Shown piece after piece: positions 1-7,062 of a stretch of DNA of 10,523 nt (positions are counted from its first letter, which is position 1; the number at the start of each line of letters is the position of its first letter). Both the position numbers and the translations under genes were made by a program. The DNA comes from GCA-2731375 sp047518225 (lineage in GTDB: Bacteria; Pseudomonadota; Alphaproteobacteria; GCA-2731375), in the NCBI GenBank assembly GCA_047518225.1, contig JAKZRK010000340.1, positions 1-10,523 of the forward strand, written 5' to 3'. The notes below the pieces were generated by a model that saw only the letters and a program-made list of their open reading frames with translations, was not told where the DNA came from and did not search any database.

Positions 1-94
1 GTTCAAAACGAATGGACCCTCATGGCCCTCGCGCACAACTGCAAACGGCTATCTGGACTGGTCGCCTAAAAAACCGCGCAGTCATTATGCAGGA

Positions 95-116
95 GTTGGG
101 TTATCACAAACCCGAC
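95..116 (-). terminator. Weak stem-loop downstream of the MFS gene
   Basis: GTTGGGTT (95-102) and AACCCGAC (109-116) form inverted arms around a 6-nt loop. The stem lies 23 bp past the stop of the minus-strand transporter gene. In minus-strand RNA the 97/114 pair becomes an A-C mismatch, leaving five strong pairs plus two outer pairs. The only U-tract (AAAAAA at 68-73 on the plus strand) is about 20 nt further on, so this is not a classical intrinsic terminator. The rest of 1-138 holds nothing I can identify. Confidence 0.22.
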
Positions 117-138
117 AGACTGCTAGAGCGGTTCCGGG

Positions 139-1632
139 CTAGTGCCGGGGCGGGCGCACCGCCAGGATCAGGGGCATGGCCACCAGCGCGGTCAGGGCGA
201 AGAACATGAAGGCGTTGAGATAGCCGATCATCTGTGCCTGGCGGCCGATTTCGTGCACCATGGGCAGGGCCTGCTGGATGCTGGGTACTGTCCCCTCCAG
301 GTTCCAAAGCGCGGGACGGCCGGGTTGCAGGCGATCGGAAATCTCGGCGAATGACATCTTCGACGTGCGCAGCGCCAGCGCCACCGACAGCGAGATGTGC
401 ACCGAACTGCCGAACAAGCGCAGCAGGTGAAATATCGAGGTGACCAACGGGAACTGTGCCGGCGTCACCGCGCCCAGGGTGATCACGGTCAGCGGCACCC
501 AGACGAAGCCGATCCCCAAGCCGGAAATGAAACCGGTCCAGGCGATCTGGTAATAGGTCACGTTTATGTCGAAGAATGCCATCGCCCAACCGGACCAAAC
601 TTGCGCGCCGAACCCCAGAAACAGCCAGATGCGCGGATCGTAGCGCGAACCCCACAGCAGGATGATGAAACCGAGCGTCACGCCCAGGCCGCGGATCGCC
701 AGCAGTCCGCCAATCGTCTCCTCGGGGTAACCGCGCAGGTTCTGCAACATGTTGGGCAGCAGCACGATAGGCGAATAGCTCAACATGCCGAACGCGGCCA
801 CCAGCAGCAGCCCGACGGCAAGGTCGCGGTTGGCCAGTATGCGCAAATTGATATAAGGCTGACGCCAGGTCAGGCTGTGGACGATGAAGAGATAAAGGCA
901 GACGACGCCGAGCAGGCACTCGAGGACGATTTCCACAGACACGAACCAATCGTTGCGTTCGCCACGGTCAACCATCAACTGGAAACAGGCGATGGCGATA
1001 GAGAAAAAGACGAAGCCGCGCAGATCAAGGCGGCGGCTCGTTTGGGGCCGGTCGTGGGGGATCACCGCCACTACCGCCAGGCAGGACATGGCCGCGAACG
1101 GCAGGCAGAAATAGAACACCGACCGCCAGCCATATTCCTCCGTCAGGATACCGCCCAGCCAGGGCGCGATGACAGGTCCGATGGTCACGCCGATGCCGAA
1201 TATCGAGGTCACCACGCCGTGCTGGCTGCGCGGATAGGAGGCCATGACCAGGGCCATGGTCAATGGCATTACCGGCGCCCCGAACAACCCTTGAATGGCG
1301 CGCAACAGCACCAGTATTTCCAGGTTCGGCGCCATGGCGCAAGCCAGCGTGGCAACGGAAAAACCTATCGTCCCCCAGACAATACAGCGGCGGGAACCGA
1401 ACCGGTCGGCCAGCCAGCCGGTTGCCGGCAGGCCGACCGCGTTGGCGACCAGATAGGATGTCACCACCCAGGCAACCTGGTCCCGGGTCGCCGATAGCGA
1501 GCCCTGGATCTGCGGCAGTGAGACGTTGGCGATGGTGACGGTCATGGCGAGGAGGAAGATAACGAGCACACTGGCCGCCAGCACGGCGACCCGGCCGCTG
1601 GTATTGAATTCTATCTGTTCCGCTACCGCCAT
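139..1632 (-). CDS. MFS transporter, DHA2 (EmrB/QacA-like) 14-TM family
   Basis: This is a 497-residue inner-membrane transporter of the DHA2 drug:H+ antiporter type. Members export drugs or metabolites using the proton gradient. Hydrophobic segments cover almost the whole protein, and its length fits 14 helices. Visible family motifs are the TM1 block TIANVSLPQI (residues 33-42), motif A GWLADRFGSRR (72-82), motif B around R111 (LLRAIQGLFG), and motif C GIGVTIGP with a following APWLGG (146-161). The acidic residue common in TM1 of this family (LDxTIxNVALP) is Thr31 here. The ATG at 1632 is preceded by only a weak GAGAG. The gene lies 51 bp downstream of the SDR-like gene on the same strand and is probably co-transcribed. 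No EmrA/HlyD partner is present. The substrate is unknown; uptake of a catabolic substrate is an alternative to export. Confidence 0.93.
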   Translation of the reverse strand: MAVAEQIEFNTSGRVAVLAASVLVIFLLAMTVTIANVSLPQIQGSLSATRDQVAWVVTSYLVANAVGLPATGWLADRFGSRRCIVWGTIGFSVATLACAMAPNLEILVLLRAIQGLFGAPVMPLTMALVMASYPRSQHGVVTSIFGIGVTIGPVIAPWLGGILTEEYGWRSVFYFCLPFAAMSCLAVVAVIPHDRPQTSRRLDLRGFVFFSIAIACFQLMVDRGERNDWFVSVEIVLECLLGVVCLYLFIVHSLTWRQPYINLRILANRDLAVGLLLVAAFGMLSYSPIVLLPNMLQNLRGYPEETIGGLLAIRGLGVTLGFIILLWGSRYDPRIWLFLGFGAQVWSGWAMAFFDINVTYYQIAWTGFISGLGIGFVWVPLTVITLGAVTPAQFPLVTSIFHLLRLFGSSVHISLSVALALRTSKMSFAEISDRLQPGRPALWNLEGTVPSIQQALPMVHEIGRQAQMIGYLNAFMFFALTALVAMPLILAVRPPRH

Positions 1633-1644
1633 TGGTTGCTCTCG

Positions 1645-1677
1645 TACCCGCCGGCCCGCCGGCCGGCACTTCGGGTA
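1645..1677. repeat. Intercistronic GC-rich inverted repeat
   Basis: TACCCG (1645-1650) and CGGGTA (1672-1677) are exact inverted arms. They enclose a run of CCGGCC/GCCGGC units that are themselves self-complementary. The repeat fills the 51-bp gap between the SDR-like gene and the transporter gene. It could act as an RNA-stabilising or partially terminating hairpin between the two cistrons. There is no U-tract. Confidence 0.35.
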
Positions 1678-1683
1678 TGCGCT

Positions 1684-2502
1684 CTAGTAATAGACGGCGT
1701 TACCGGCGCCGCCATTCGGGTTCAACAATTCGCCGGTCAGGGCGCGGGCCTGCTCGGAAGCCAGGAATACCGCGACATCCGCCACCTCCGAGGCCTCGAC
1801 CATACGGCCCAGCGCGTTGCTGCCCGGCGCGCCAGCGGCGAATATCTGGTTTTCAACTTCCGCCGGCGTGAGGCCCTCCTTTTCCGCCCGCGCGGCCATC
1901 ATGCCCGGCGTCCGTTCGGTCCGCGTCATGCCGGGATGAATGCAGTTCACCGTGATTCCGTCGCGGCCAAACTGCAACGCCAGCGTCCGGGTGAAATGCA
2001 CCAGCGAGGTGTTGCGCGCGCCGCCGCTCAAATTCCCCGGAATGCGCGCGTTGGACCCGGAGATATTGATAATGCGGCCCCAGCGAGCTGCCTGCATATG
2101 GGGTATCGCGGCGCGGGCACAGCGCAATGCGCCCAGGTATTTGGTGTCGAAATCGCTCAGAAAGTCCTCATCCGCAATGGTCTCGATGCTGCCCACCGCG
2201 TTCGGCGAGCCACCAGGCAGGGAGGCGCTGTTGACCAGAATGCTCAATCCGCTCAGGGCCGCGACCGCCTCTTCGACCGTTGCCTCCACGGCGGCCCGGT
2301 CGGTCACGTCGCAGGCCAACGGAATGACCTTGCGGCCGGTTTCCCCGGCGATTTCCGAGGCGGTCTGTGACAACGATTCCATGTTTCGACACGTAATCGC
2401 CAGATCGACGCCTTCCCGCGCCAAGGCAATGGCAATCGCCTTGCCGATACCCCGCGACCCGCCAGCAATAATCGCGGTCTTGCCCTGCAAACCAAGGTCC
2501 AT
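1684..2502 (-). CDS. Atypical SDR-family protein lacking the YxxxK motif
   Basis: This 272-residue Rossmann-fold protein belongs to the short-chain dehydrogenase/reductase superfamily. It shows the glycine-rich dinucleotide motif GGSRGIG (14-20), a CDVTD segment (64-68), NSAS (91-94) where NNAG is usual, HPG (189-191), and a C-terminal NPNGGAG. Arg39 after the second strand would favour NADP(H) if a cofactor binds. The catalytic region is abnormal: where YxxxK should stand, the sequence GGARN puts Gly160 and Asn164, and the tetrad Asn position is Lys121. Ser148/Ser150 are near the usual Ser. The open frame extends to 2637, but I chose ATG 2502 because AGGGGAGG sits 7 nt upstream and the protein then begins just before the first strand, as is normal. 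It is first in a two-gene unit with the transporter. Whether it is an oxidoreductase is uncertain. Confidence 0.88.
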   Translation of the reverse strand: MDLGLQGKTAIIAGGSRGIGKAIAIALAREGVDLAITCRNMESLSQTASEIAGETGRKVIPLACDVTDRAAVEATVEEAVAALSGLSILVNSASLPGGSPNAVGSIETIADEDFLSDFDTKYLGALRCARAAIPHMQAARWGRIINISGSNARIPGNLSGGARNTSLVHFTRTLALQFGRDGITVNCIHPGMTRTERTPGMMAARAEKEGLTPAEVENQIFAAGAPGSNALGRMVEASEVADVAVFLASEQARALTGELLNPNGGAGNAVYY

Positions 2503-2509
2503 GGGTCGC

Positions 2510-2517
2510 CCTCCCCT
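2510..2517 (-). promoter_or_regulatory. Shine-Dalgarno fixing the SDR-like start
   Basis: On the minus strand this reads AGGGGAGG, 7 nt before ATG 2502. It is the strongest ribosome-binding site in the window and argues against the longer frame starting at 2637. Confidence 0.75.
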
Positions 2518-2551
2518 TTCATGTTCTGCTGGCGAACCATCGTGCGTCTGT

Positions 2552-2580
2552 ATTTTACGCTGTTGTCGGCAGCGGTTCAG
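2552..2580 (-). promoter_or_regulatory. Candidate sigma70 promoter for SDR-like/MFS unit with internal dyad
   Basis: On the minus strand, CTGAAC (plus 2575-2580) and TAAAAT (plus 2552-2557, five of six matches to TATAAT) are separated by exactly 17 bp. The spacer itself is an inverted repeat, CGCTG-N7-CAGCG (2558-2574). The -35 match is poor. The position, about 50 bp upstream of the ATG at 2502, is sensible. An operator filling the spacer would suit direct repressor occlusion, but this is inference. Confidence 0.35.
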
Positions 2581-2595
2581 CACTATTGTTTCGCC

Positions 2596-2613
2596 CATAC
2601 AGAGTAAAGTATG
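2596..2613. promoter_or_regulatory. Dyad CATAC-N8-GTATG, operator candidate
   Basis: A perfect 5-bp inverted repeat, CATAC (2596-2600) and GTATG (2609-2613), lies in the 170-bp divergent region between the SDR-like gene and the plus-strand amidohydrolase. It resembles LysR-type sites (ATAC-N7-GTAT), but the spacing here is 8 rather than 7. The cognate regulator is not in the window. Confidence 0.35.
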
Positions 2614-2672
2614 CGCTGAATGCGCGGCGTCCGCCATTGGATCTTTGGTTTGGGGCTTGGGGAGAAGGATGG

Positions 2673-4373
2673 ATGAGTTACGATCTGGTCGTTAAGAACG
2701 GTTTGATAATAGATGGCTCCGGTGGCGCGCGGTATCCCGGCGATATCGGTGTGAAGGATGGCAAGATTGCCACGATCGGACGTATCAACGCGCCGGCGGA
2801 CAACGTCATGGACGCCGAGGGTCACGTGGTCACGCCGGGCTTCGTCGACGGACACACCCACATGGACGCGCAGATCTTTTGGGATTCGCTCGGCTCGTGC
2901 TCCTGCTATCATGGTGTTACCTCCGTGGTCATGGGCAATTGCGGCTTCACCCTGGCGCCATGCCGCGAGGCGGAAGTCGACTACGTTTTCCGTAACCTGG
3001 AACGCGCCGAAGACATCAGCCGCGACGCCATGCTGGAAGGTATTAAGTGGAGTTGGGAAACCTATCCCGAATATCTCGACACCATCGACAAGCTGCCCAA
3101 GGGGATGAATTACGCCGGCTATGTTGGGCATTCCGCGCTGCGCACCTACGTCATGGGCGAACGCGCCTTCGATGAACAGGCGACCGAGGATGACCTGGCG
3201 GCCATGGTCGCCAATGTGCAGGATGCCGTGAAGGCGGGCGCCATCGGGTTTTCCACCTCGCGCAGCCCCTCGCATTTGACCCCGGACAACCGTCCCGTTG
3301 CCTCCCGCACGGCTGATTTCTCCGAAGTCCGCGCCATCGTGAACGGCATGGGCCAGGTGGGCGCCGGCATCTTCCAACTGGCCATGGAAAGGGGCAGCAA
3401 TGAAGAATTGCAGGCCTTCTACCGTAAGCTCATGGACCTATCCAAGGAAAGCGGCCGGCCCATCACCTTTGGCAGCCTGAACCGGCGGACCAATCCCGGG
3501 GCCTGGAAGGCATTATATGCGATCATCGAAGACGGCAACCTTGACGGCGCACGGGTGTTCACGCAAGTGCATTCCCGGGAAATCAACGTTATCCTGTCAT
3601 TCGAAACCCAGTTGCCGTTCGACGATTGGCCCGTTTGGCGGGACATCCGCAAGTTGCCGTTGGCGGGCCAAATGGCGGCACTGCGCGACCCGGAAACCAA
3701 AGGAAAATTGATCGACGCCGCCAACAATCTCAAACCCAACAAAACCATCACGGGCGGCGAAGCCCGTCCGCCGGAATGGGACTATTTCTACCACATGGAC
3801 AAGGCGAGCTGGCCGCACCGCAGTCTGGCCGATATCGCGGCCGAACGCGGCGTTGACCCCGTTGAAGCCATGATCGACATTGCCTTGGAACACGACCTTA
3901 AAGCGTTCTTCCGGCAACCGATTTCCAACGAAGACGAAGAAGCCGCATTGGCAATCATGAAGCACCCGCGTTCCTGTGTCACATTCTCGGACTCTGGCGC
4001 CCATGTCAGCCAGATCATGGATAGTTCGCTGCAGACCCACTTGTTGAGCCATTGGGTGCGCGATCGGGAAGAATTCACCCTGGAACAAGCGGTCCGTATG
4101 ATCACCTACGATACGGCGACCAATTGGGGTTTCCACGACCGCGGCCTGCTGCGCGAAGGCATGGCGGCCGATATGGTCGTATTGGATCCTGACAAGGTCG
4201 CCCCACGCATGCCGACCGTGGAATACGATCTGCCCTCGGGCGCACGGCGCCTGAAGCAAATGGCGGACGGTATCGCCGCGACGATCATCAATGGTCAAGT
4301 GGTGCTGAGAAACAACGAGCACACGGGCGCGCTGCCGGGACAACTCCTGCGGGGACCGCTGGCCAGAGCATAA
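2673..4373 (+). CDS. D-aminoacylase-like amidohydrolase (N-acyl-D-amino-acid deacylase family)
   Basis: This is a 566-residue metal-dependent amidohydrolase (COG3653/Amidohydro_3 type), a family that hydrolyses N-acyl-D-amino acids and related amides in the cytoplasm. The N-terminal beta-sandwich strand (YDLVVKNGLIIDG) is followed by the HxHxD metal motif HTHMD (61-65). The conserved VVMGNCGF segment holds Cys90, the bridging-type Zn ligand of D-aminoacylases. GHSALR lies at 152-157 and the late metal/catalytic Asp440 is in FSDSGAH. The C-terminus ALPGQLLRG is family-typical. The two His ligands of characterised D-aminoacylases (THMR and SHxK segments) are replaced by LAMER (236-240) and SLNRR (268-272). 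It may therefore be a distinct subfamily with another substrate. ATG 2673 is chosen because GGAGAAGG ends 4 nt upstream; the frame is open further upstream to 2586. It is divergent from the SDR-like gene and convergent with the sulfotransferase gene, with only 16 bp between stops. Confidence 0.92.
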   Translation: MSYDLVVKNGLIIDGSGGARYPGDIGVKDGKIATIGRINAPADNVMDAEGHVVTPGFVDGHTHMDAQIFWDSLGSCSCYHGVTSVVMGNCGFTLAPCREAEVDYVFRNLERAEDISRDAMLEGIKWSWETYPEYLDTIDKLPKGMNYAGYVGHSALRTYVMGERAFDEQATEDDLAAMVANVQDAVKAGAIGFSTSRSPSHLTPDNRPVASRTADFSEVRAIVNGMGQVGAGIFQLAMERGSNEELQAFYRKLMDLSKESGRPITFGSLNRRTNPGAWKALYAIIEDGNLDGARVFTQVHSREINVILSFETQLPFDDWPVWRDIRKLPLAGQMAALRDPETKGKLIDAANNLKPNKTITGGEARPPEWDYFYHMDKASWPHRSLADIAAERGVDPVEAMIDIALEHDLKAFFRQPISNEDEEAALAIMKHPRSCVTFSDSGAHVSQIMDSSLQTHLLSHWVRDREEFTLEQAVRMITYDTATNWGFHDRGLLREGMAADMVVLDPDKVAPRMPTVEYDLPSGARRLKQMADGIAATIINGQVVLRNNEHTGALPGQLLRGPLARA

Positions 4374-4389
4374 TGCCAACGCTCGCGGA

Positions 4390-5847
4390 TCACCTTTGGG
4401 CTAACGGCCCCAGGGCATGGATCAAGGGACCCAGGCGGCCTTCGTGGCGGCGCCAACGGCCGATGGAGCTGGCGTAAATGGGTTGACGGACCTGGGTTAG
4501 GCTGGCGGTACGCACGACCCGCTTGGTGTTGTGAAAATCGAGGCTGCGGCCGTCCCATTCCAGCCCGCAATGGGCCACGAAGCGCCGCGCCGAACCCTCC
4601 AGGTCGGCGACCACGTCTTCATAGCGCACATCCAGGATACGGCCCGGCAGCACCGCCTGCCAATGGCGCATCAGCCTGTCGTATTCCCGGTAATAGAGGC
4701 CCAATTCAGTCAGGTCGTATGTGAAGGACTGGCCTTCCGTGAACAACAGGGAAAAGCACGAATAACAGATGTCCATGGCATCGCGCCGGCAATGGATGAT
4801 CGCGGCATTTGGCAGCATCAGGTGGATCAAGCCGATGCGGAGAAAATTGTCCGGCATCTTGTCGCACACCCGGCGCTTGCCGGGCGCGCGCCGGCTCACC
4901 GCATCGACATAATCCTTGCCCAGTTCCGCCCACAGCCCGGCCCCGGCCCCCCTGACACACGCGGGATAAGGCTGGCTTGCGCCTGTCCGCGCCGGCAAGG
5001 CGGCGGCGATGGCGCCCAAATCATGCAGTTCGCCGGCGCCATGAACAGCCGGATGGCTGGCCAAGATCTGCTCCACCAGCGTGGTGCCGGAACGCGGCAT
5101 GCCCAGGATGAAGATCGGCCGGGCGGAGGCATCCCCGGCCGTGCCGTGGCGGGCGAAAAGCGCACCGTCGAAAGTCTCTATCAAACGGTCGAAATGATCC
5201 CGCGTAGCCGCGATATCGTAGCTCAAGGTACCGCGCTTCAACCGGTTGCCATTCACGATATGGTCGAAGGCCTTGTCAACCACGCCCTTTTTCTCATAGA
5301 CCCCTCCAAGGGCAAAAAACAACTGAATGGCATCGCCCGTGGCAACATCGGGTTCACCGACCAGTCGTTCCATTTCAGCGGTATTGCCTTCATCGTCACT
5401 TAATGTACCCAGATTCGCCCGGGCCATGGCATAGTCCCCATCCTGGGCGATGGCCCGGCGAAAACTATCCTTCGCCGCCGCGATCTGTCCCAGTTCCTGT
5501 TGCGCCAGGCCAAGATTGTTGTGCGCCAGGGCATAGCCGGGGTCGGCCGCCAAGGCCCGGCCGTAACAGGCGGCGGCCGCATCCAGTTGCCCGCCCGCCC
5601 GCAGCGCGTTGCCCAGATTGTAGTGGGCCTTTGCGTAGGCGGGATCGGCCGCGATGGCGCGATGATAGCTGGCGACGGCTTCTTCCATGCGGCCGAGGTT
5701 CTGCAACGCACCCGCCATGTTGTTGTGGGATTCGGGATAATCGGGTTTGCCCGCGATAGCCCTTTGGAAACAGGTCAACGCCTCCTCCAATTGTCCCAGT
5801 TCGGTCAGCACCAGGCCCATATTGTTGTAGGTTTCCGGGGAATCCAC
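4390..5847 (-). CDS. TPR-sulfotransferase, 3' part (frameshifted)
   Basis: This is the distal part of a TPR-sulfotransferase fusion, 485 residues from a GTG at 5847. That start is probably artificial, because the upstream TPRs lie in another frame. TPR units start near residues 5, 39, 73 and 107, with a degenerate one near 141, each 34 residues long with NN/YN-LG and A-xx-AI signatures. The C-terminal domain (about 240-485) is a Sulfotransfer_3/TPST-like PAPS-dependent sulfotransferase. It shows the 5'-phosphosulfate loop PRSGTT (251-256), a conserved GAGE with Glu273, and the 3'-phosphate pair Arg355/Ser363 in RRDAMDICYS. It would transfer sulfate to a protein, glycan or small-molecule hydroxyl. 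The acceptor is unknown; the TPRs probably bind a protein partner. It is the last gene of the minus-strand operon. With the 5' fragment it would make about 620 residues. Confidence 0.88.
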   Translation of the reverse strand: MDSPETYNNMGLVLTELGQLEEALTCFQRAIAGKPDYPESHNNMAGALQNLGRMEEAVASYHRAIAADPAYAKAHYNLGNALRAGGQLDAAAACYGRALAADPGYALAHNNLGLAQQELGQIAAAKDSFRRAIAQDGDYAMARANLGTLSDDEGNTAEMERLVGEPDVATGDAIQLFFALGGVYEKKGVVDKAFDHIVNGNRLKRGTLSYDIAATRDHFDRLIETFDGALFARHGTAGDASARPIFILGMPRSGTTLVEQILASHPAVHGAGELHDLGAIAAALPARTGASQPYPACVRGAGAGLWAELGKDYVDAVSRRAPGKRRVCDKMPDNFLRIGLIHLMLPNAAIIHCRRDAMDICYSCFSLLFTEGQSFTYDLTELGLYYREYDRLMRHWQAVLPGRILDVRYEDVVADLEGSARRFVAHCGLEWDGRSLDFHNTKRVVRTASLTQVRQPIYASSIGRWRRHEGRLGPLIHALGPLAQR

Positions 5848-6251
5848 GCCCGGGCAAGCAGTTCTCGGTAGCTTGCCAGGGCTTCCTTCGGCCTTCCCAA
5901 CCCGCGCAGCGCGGCGGCCAGATTGTTGTAGGCATCGCCATGTTTCGGTTCCAGGCGCAGGGCCGCGCGGTAACTCATCACACTATCCTCAAGCCGGCCC
6001 AACTGGCCAAGGACGTTGGCGTAGTTGTAATGGGCGTCGGCATGGTCCGGCCCGGCGGCAATGGCTTTCGAGAGATATTCGACGGCGGTTTTGCTCTCGC
6101 CCGTTTGAAACGCCGCCACGCCCGCCAGGTTGAGAACCACCGGATGGTTCGGTTCGGCCTTCAGGATCTTGCGGTAGAGTTTTTGCGCCTGGGCCAGTTC
6201 ACCTGCGTTGTGGTGGCGCACCGCGCGGTCGAAAATCTTCTGCATGGGCAT
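5805..6251 (-). CDS. TPR protein, 5' part of the frameshifted TPR-sulfotransferase
   Basis: This fragment encodes about 148 residues that are nearly all tetratricopeptide repeat. There are about four units, including LAQAQKLYRKILKAEPNHP, then DAHYNYANVLGQLGRLEDS, and DAYNNLAAALRGLGRPKEA. The helix register breaks after YRELLA, and the tail to the stop (PRKPTTIWAWC) is out-of-frame translation. Reading one frame over from 5853 gives PGVDSPETYNNMG and continues the 34-residue TPR period into the downstream gene, so the two pieces are one gene. The start is uncertain: ATG 6251 (second ATG at 6245) is preferred. A TTG at 6272 overlaps the TGA of the upstream SDR gene and would add seven Arg-rich residues. 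No strong Shine-Dalgarno is present, and translation is probably coupled to the SDR gene. Confidence 0.8.
   Translation of the reverse strand: MPMQKIFDRAVRHHNAGELAQAQKLYRKILKAEPNHPVVLNLAGVAAFQTGESKTAVEYLSKAIAAGPDHADAHYNYANVLGQLGRLEDSVMSYRAALRLEPKHGDAYNNLAAALRGLGRPKEALASYRELLARAWIPRKPTTIWAWC
5845..5858 (-). other. Frameshift junction in the TPR-sulfotransferase gene
   Basis: The upstream frame reads CTT GCC CGG GCG TGG here and the downstream frame reads CCG GGC GTG GAT TCC. One missing base, most simply a G in the plus-strand GGG run at 5852-5854, would join them as LAPGVDSPETYNN. No slippery heptamer is in the right register, so programmed frameshifting is unlikely. Confidence 0.8.
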
Positions 6252-6268
6252 GTCCCGCCGCCGACGGT

Positions 6269-7033
6269 TCAATAGGCCGAGATGCCGCCCTCGGCCGGGA
6301 TTACCGCGCCGTTGACCATGCGGGATTCATCCGAGGCCAGGAACAGCGCGATATTGGCGATGTCCTCCGGCTCGCCAACGCCAAACGGATAATTTTCAAA
6401 GGTAGTAATGGTACCTTCCCGCTCGGCCGAGGGCTTTTTCGCCACATAACGCGACTTGATGCGGTCGGTCTTGACCAGACCCGGGCAGATAACGTTGGCG
6501 CGCACCCCATCCATGGCGTAGGCGCCGGCCAGGCTGCGGGTCAGCGAGATCAAACCGCCCTTGGCCGAGGAATAGACATGGGCGGGGTGGTTGCCGCGCA
6601 GCGCCACCACGGAAGAGACGTTGACGACCGCCCCGCCGCCGCTGGCAATGATCCGGGGAATGCCATACCGGCAGCACAGGAACGGCCCCTTAAGATCAAG
6701 CGGGATAGTGGTGTCCCAGACCGCCATATCCACATCCGTCACCTTGCTGTCTTCCAACTCCGAGCCACCGGCGCAGTTGAACAGAATATGCAGACCGCCG
6801 AAATGTTCAACCGCCTGGGCCATCGTGCCCTCGACGCTGTCTTCATCCCTCACGTCGGTGGGAATGAAAACCGCATTATTGCCGGCCTCCAGCGCCGCCG
6901 CCGCTCCCAATTCGGGATTGATTTCCGCCACCACCACCTGGGCGCCTTCCCGCGTAAAAATACGCGCCGCCGCCCGCGCGATACCCGACCCCGCCCCGGT
7001 AATCACCGCGACCTTGCCCTCCAGTCTGCCCAT
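6269..7033 (-). CDS. SDR-family oxidoreductase (classical, NAD-type)
   Basis: This 254-residue cytoplasmic dehydrogenase is of the classical SDR (FabG-like) type and likely oxidises a secondary alcohol or reduces a ketone. The cofactor motif is TGAGSGIA (12-19), where the third glycine is Ala19. Glu37 at the end of the second strand favours NAD(H) over NADP(H). Also visible are the DV pair (60-61), NCAG (86-89), the catalytic Ser141 (NVSS), Tyr154 and Lys158 (YSSAK), and the C-terminal PAEGGISAY. The tetrad Asn position is Asp113 (LDLKG). ATG 7033 has AGGGAGG 8 nt upstream. It sits 42 bp below the restored stop of the flavoprotein gene, and its TGA overlaps a TTG start candidate of the TPR gene. 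It is the middle gene of a three-gene operon. The substrate is unknown. Confidence 0.93.
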   Translation of the reverse strand: MGRLEGKVAVITGAGSGIARAAARIFTREGAQVVVAEINPELGAAAALEAGNNAVFIPTDVRDEDSVEGTMAQAVEHFGGLHILFNCAGGSELEDSKVTDVDMAVWDTTIPLDLKGPFLCCRYGIPRIIASGGGAVVNVSSVVALRGNHPAHVYSSAKGGLISLTRSLAGAYAMDGVRANVICPGLVKTDRIKSRYVAKKPSAEREGTITTFENYPFGVGEPEDIANIALFLASDESRMVNGAVIPAEGGISAY

Positions 7034-7062
7034 CTTCGCTGCCTCCCTAAATTTCCATCACC

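Noticed and set aside
397..1497. Long open frame on the plus strand
   Set aside because: It is antisense to the MFS transporter; the translation is rich in Gln, Arg, Asp and His, typical of the reverse strand of a GC-rich membrane-protein gene.
2586..2672. N-terminal extension of the D-aminoacylase-like protein
   Set aside because: The extra 29 residues are not family-like and would run through the CATAC/GTATG dyad. ATG 2673 has a good Shine-Dalgarno and matches the usual family start.
4374..4389. Bidirectional terminator between the convergent genes
   Set aside because: Only 16 bp separate the stops, and no stem with a T-tract is visible.
5845..5860. Programmed ribosomal frameshift in the TPR-sulfotransferase gene
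   Set aside because: The sequence contains CCCGGGC, but not in the register required for an X-XXY-YYZ slippery site in the upstream frame, and no clear stimulatory structure is evident.
4400..6240. DNA repeats in the TPR region
   Set aside because: The periodicity of about 102 bp reflects 34-residue TPR units within a coding gene, not a separate repeat element or CRISPR array.
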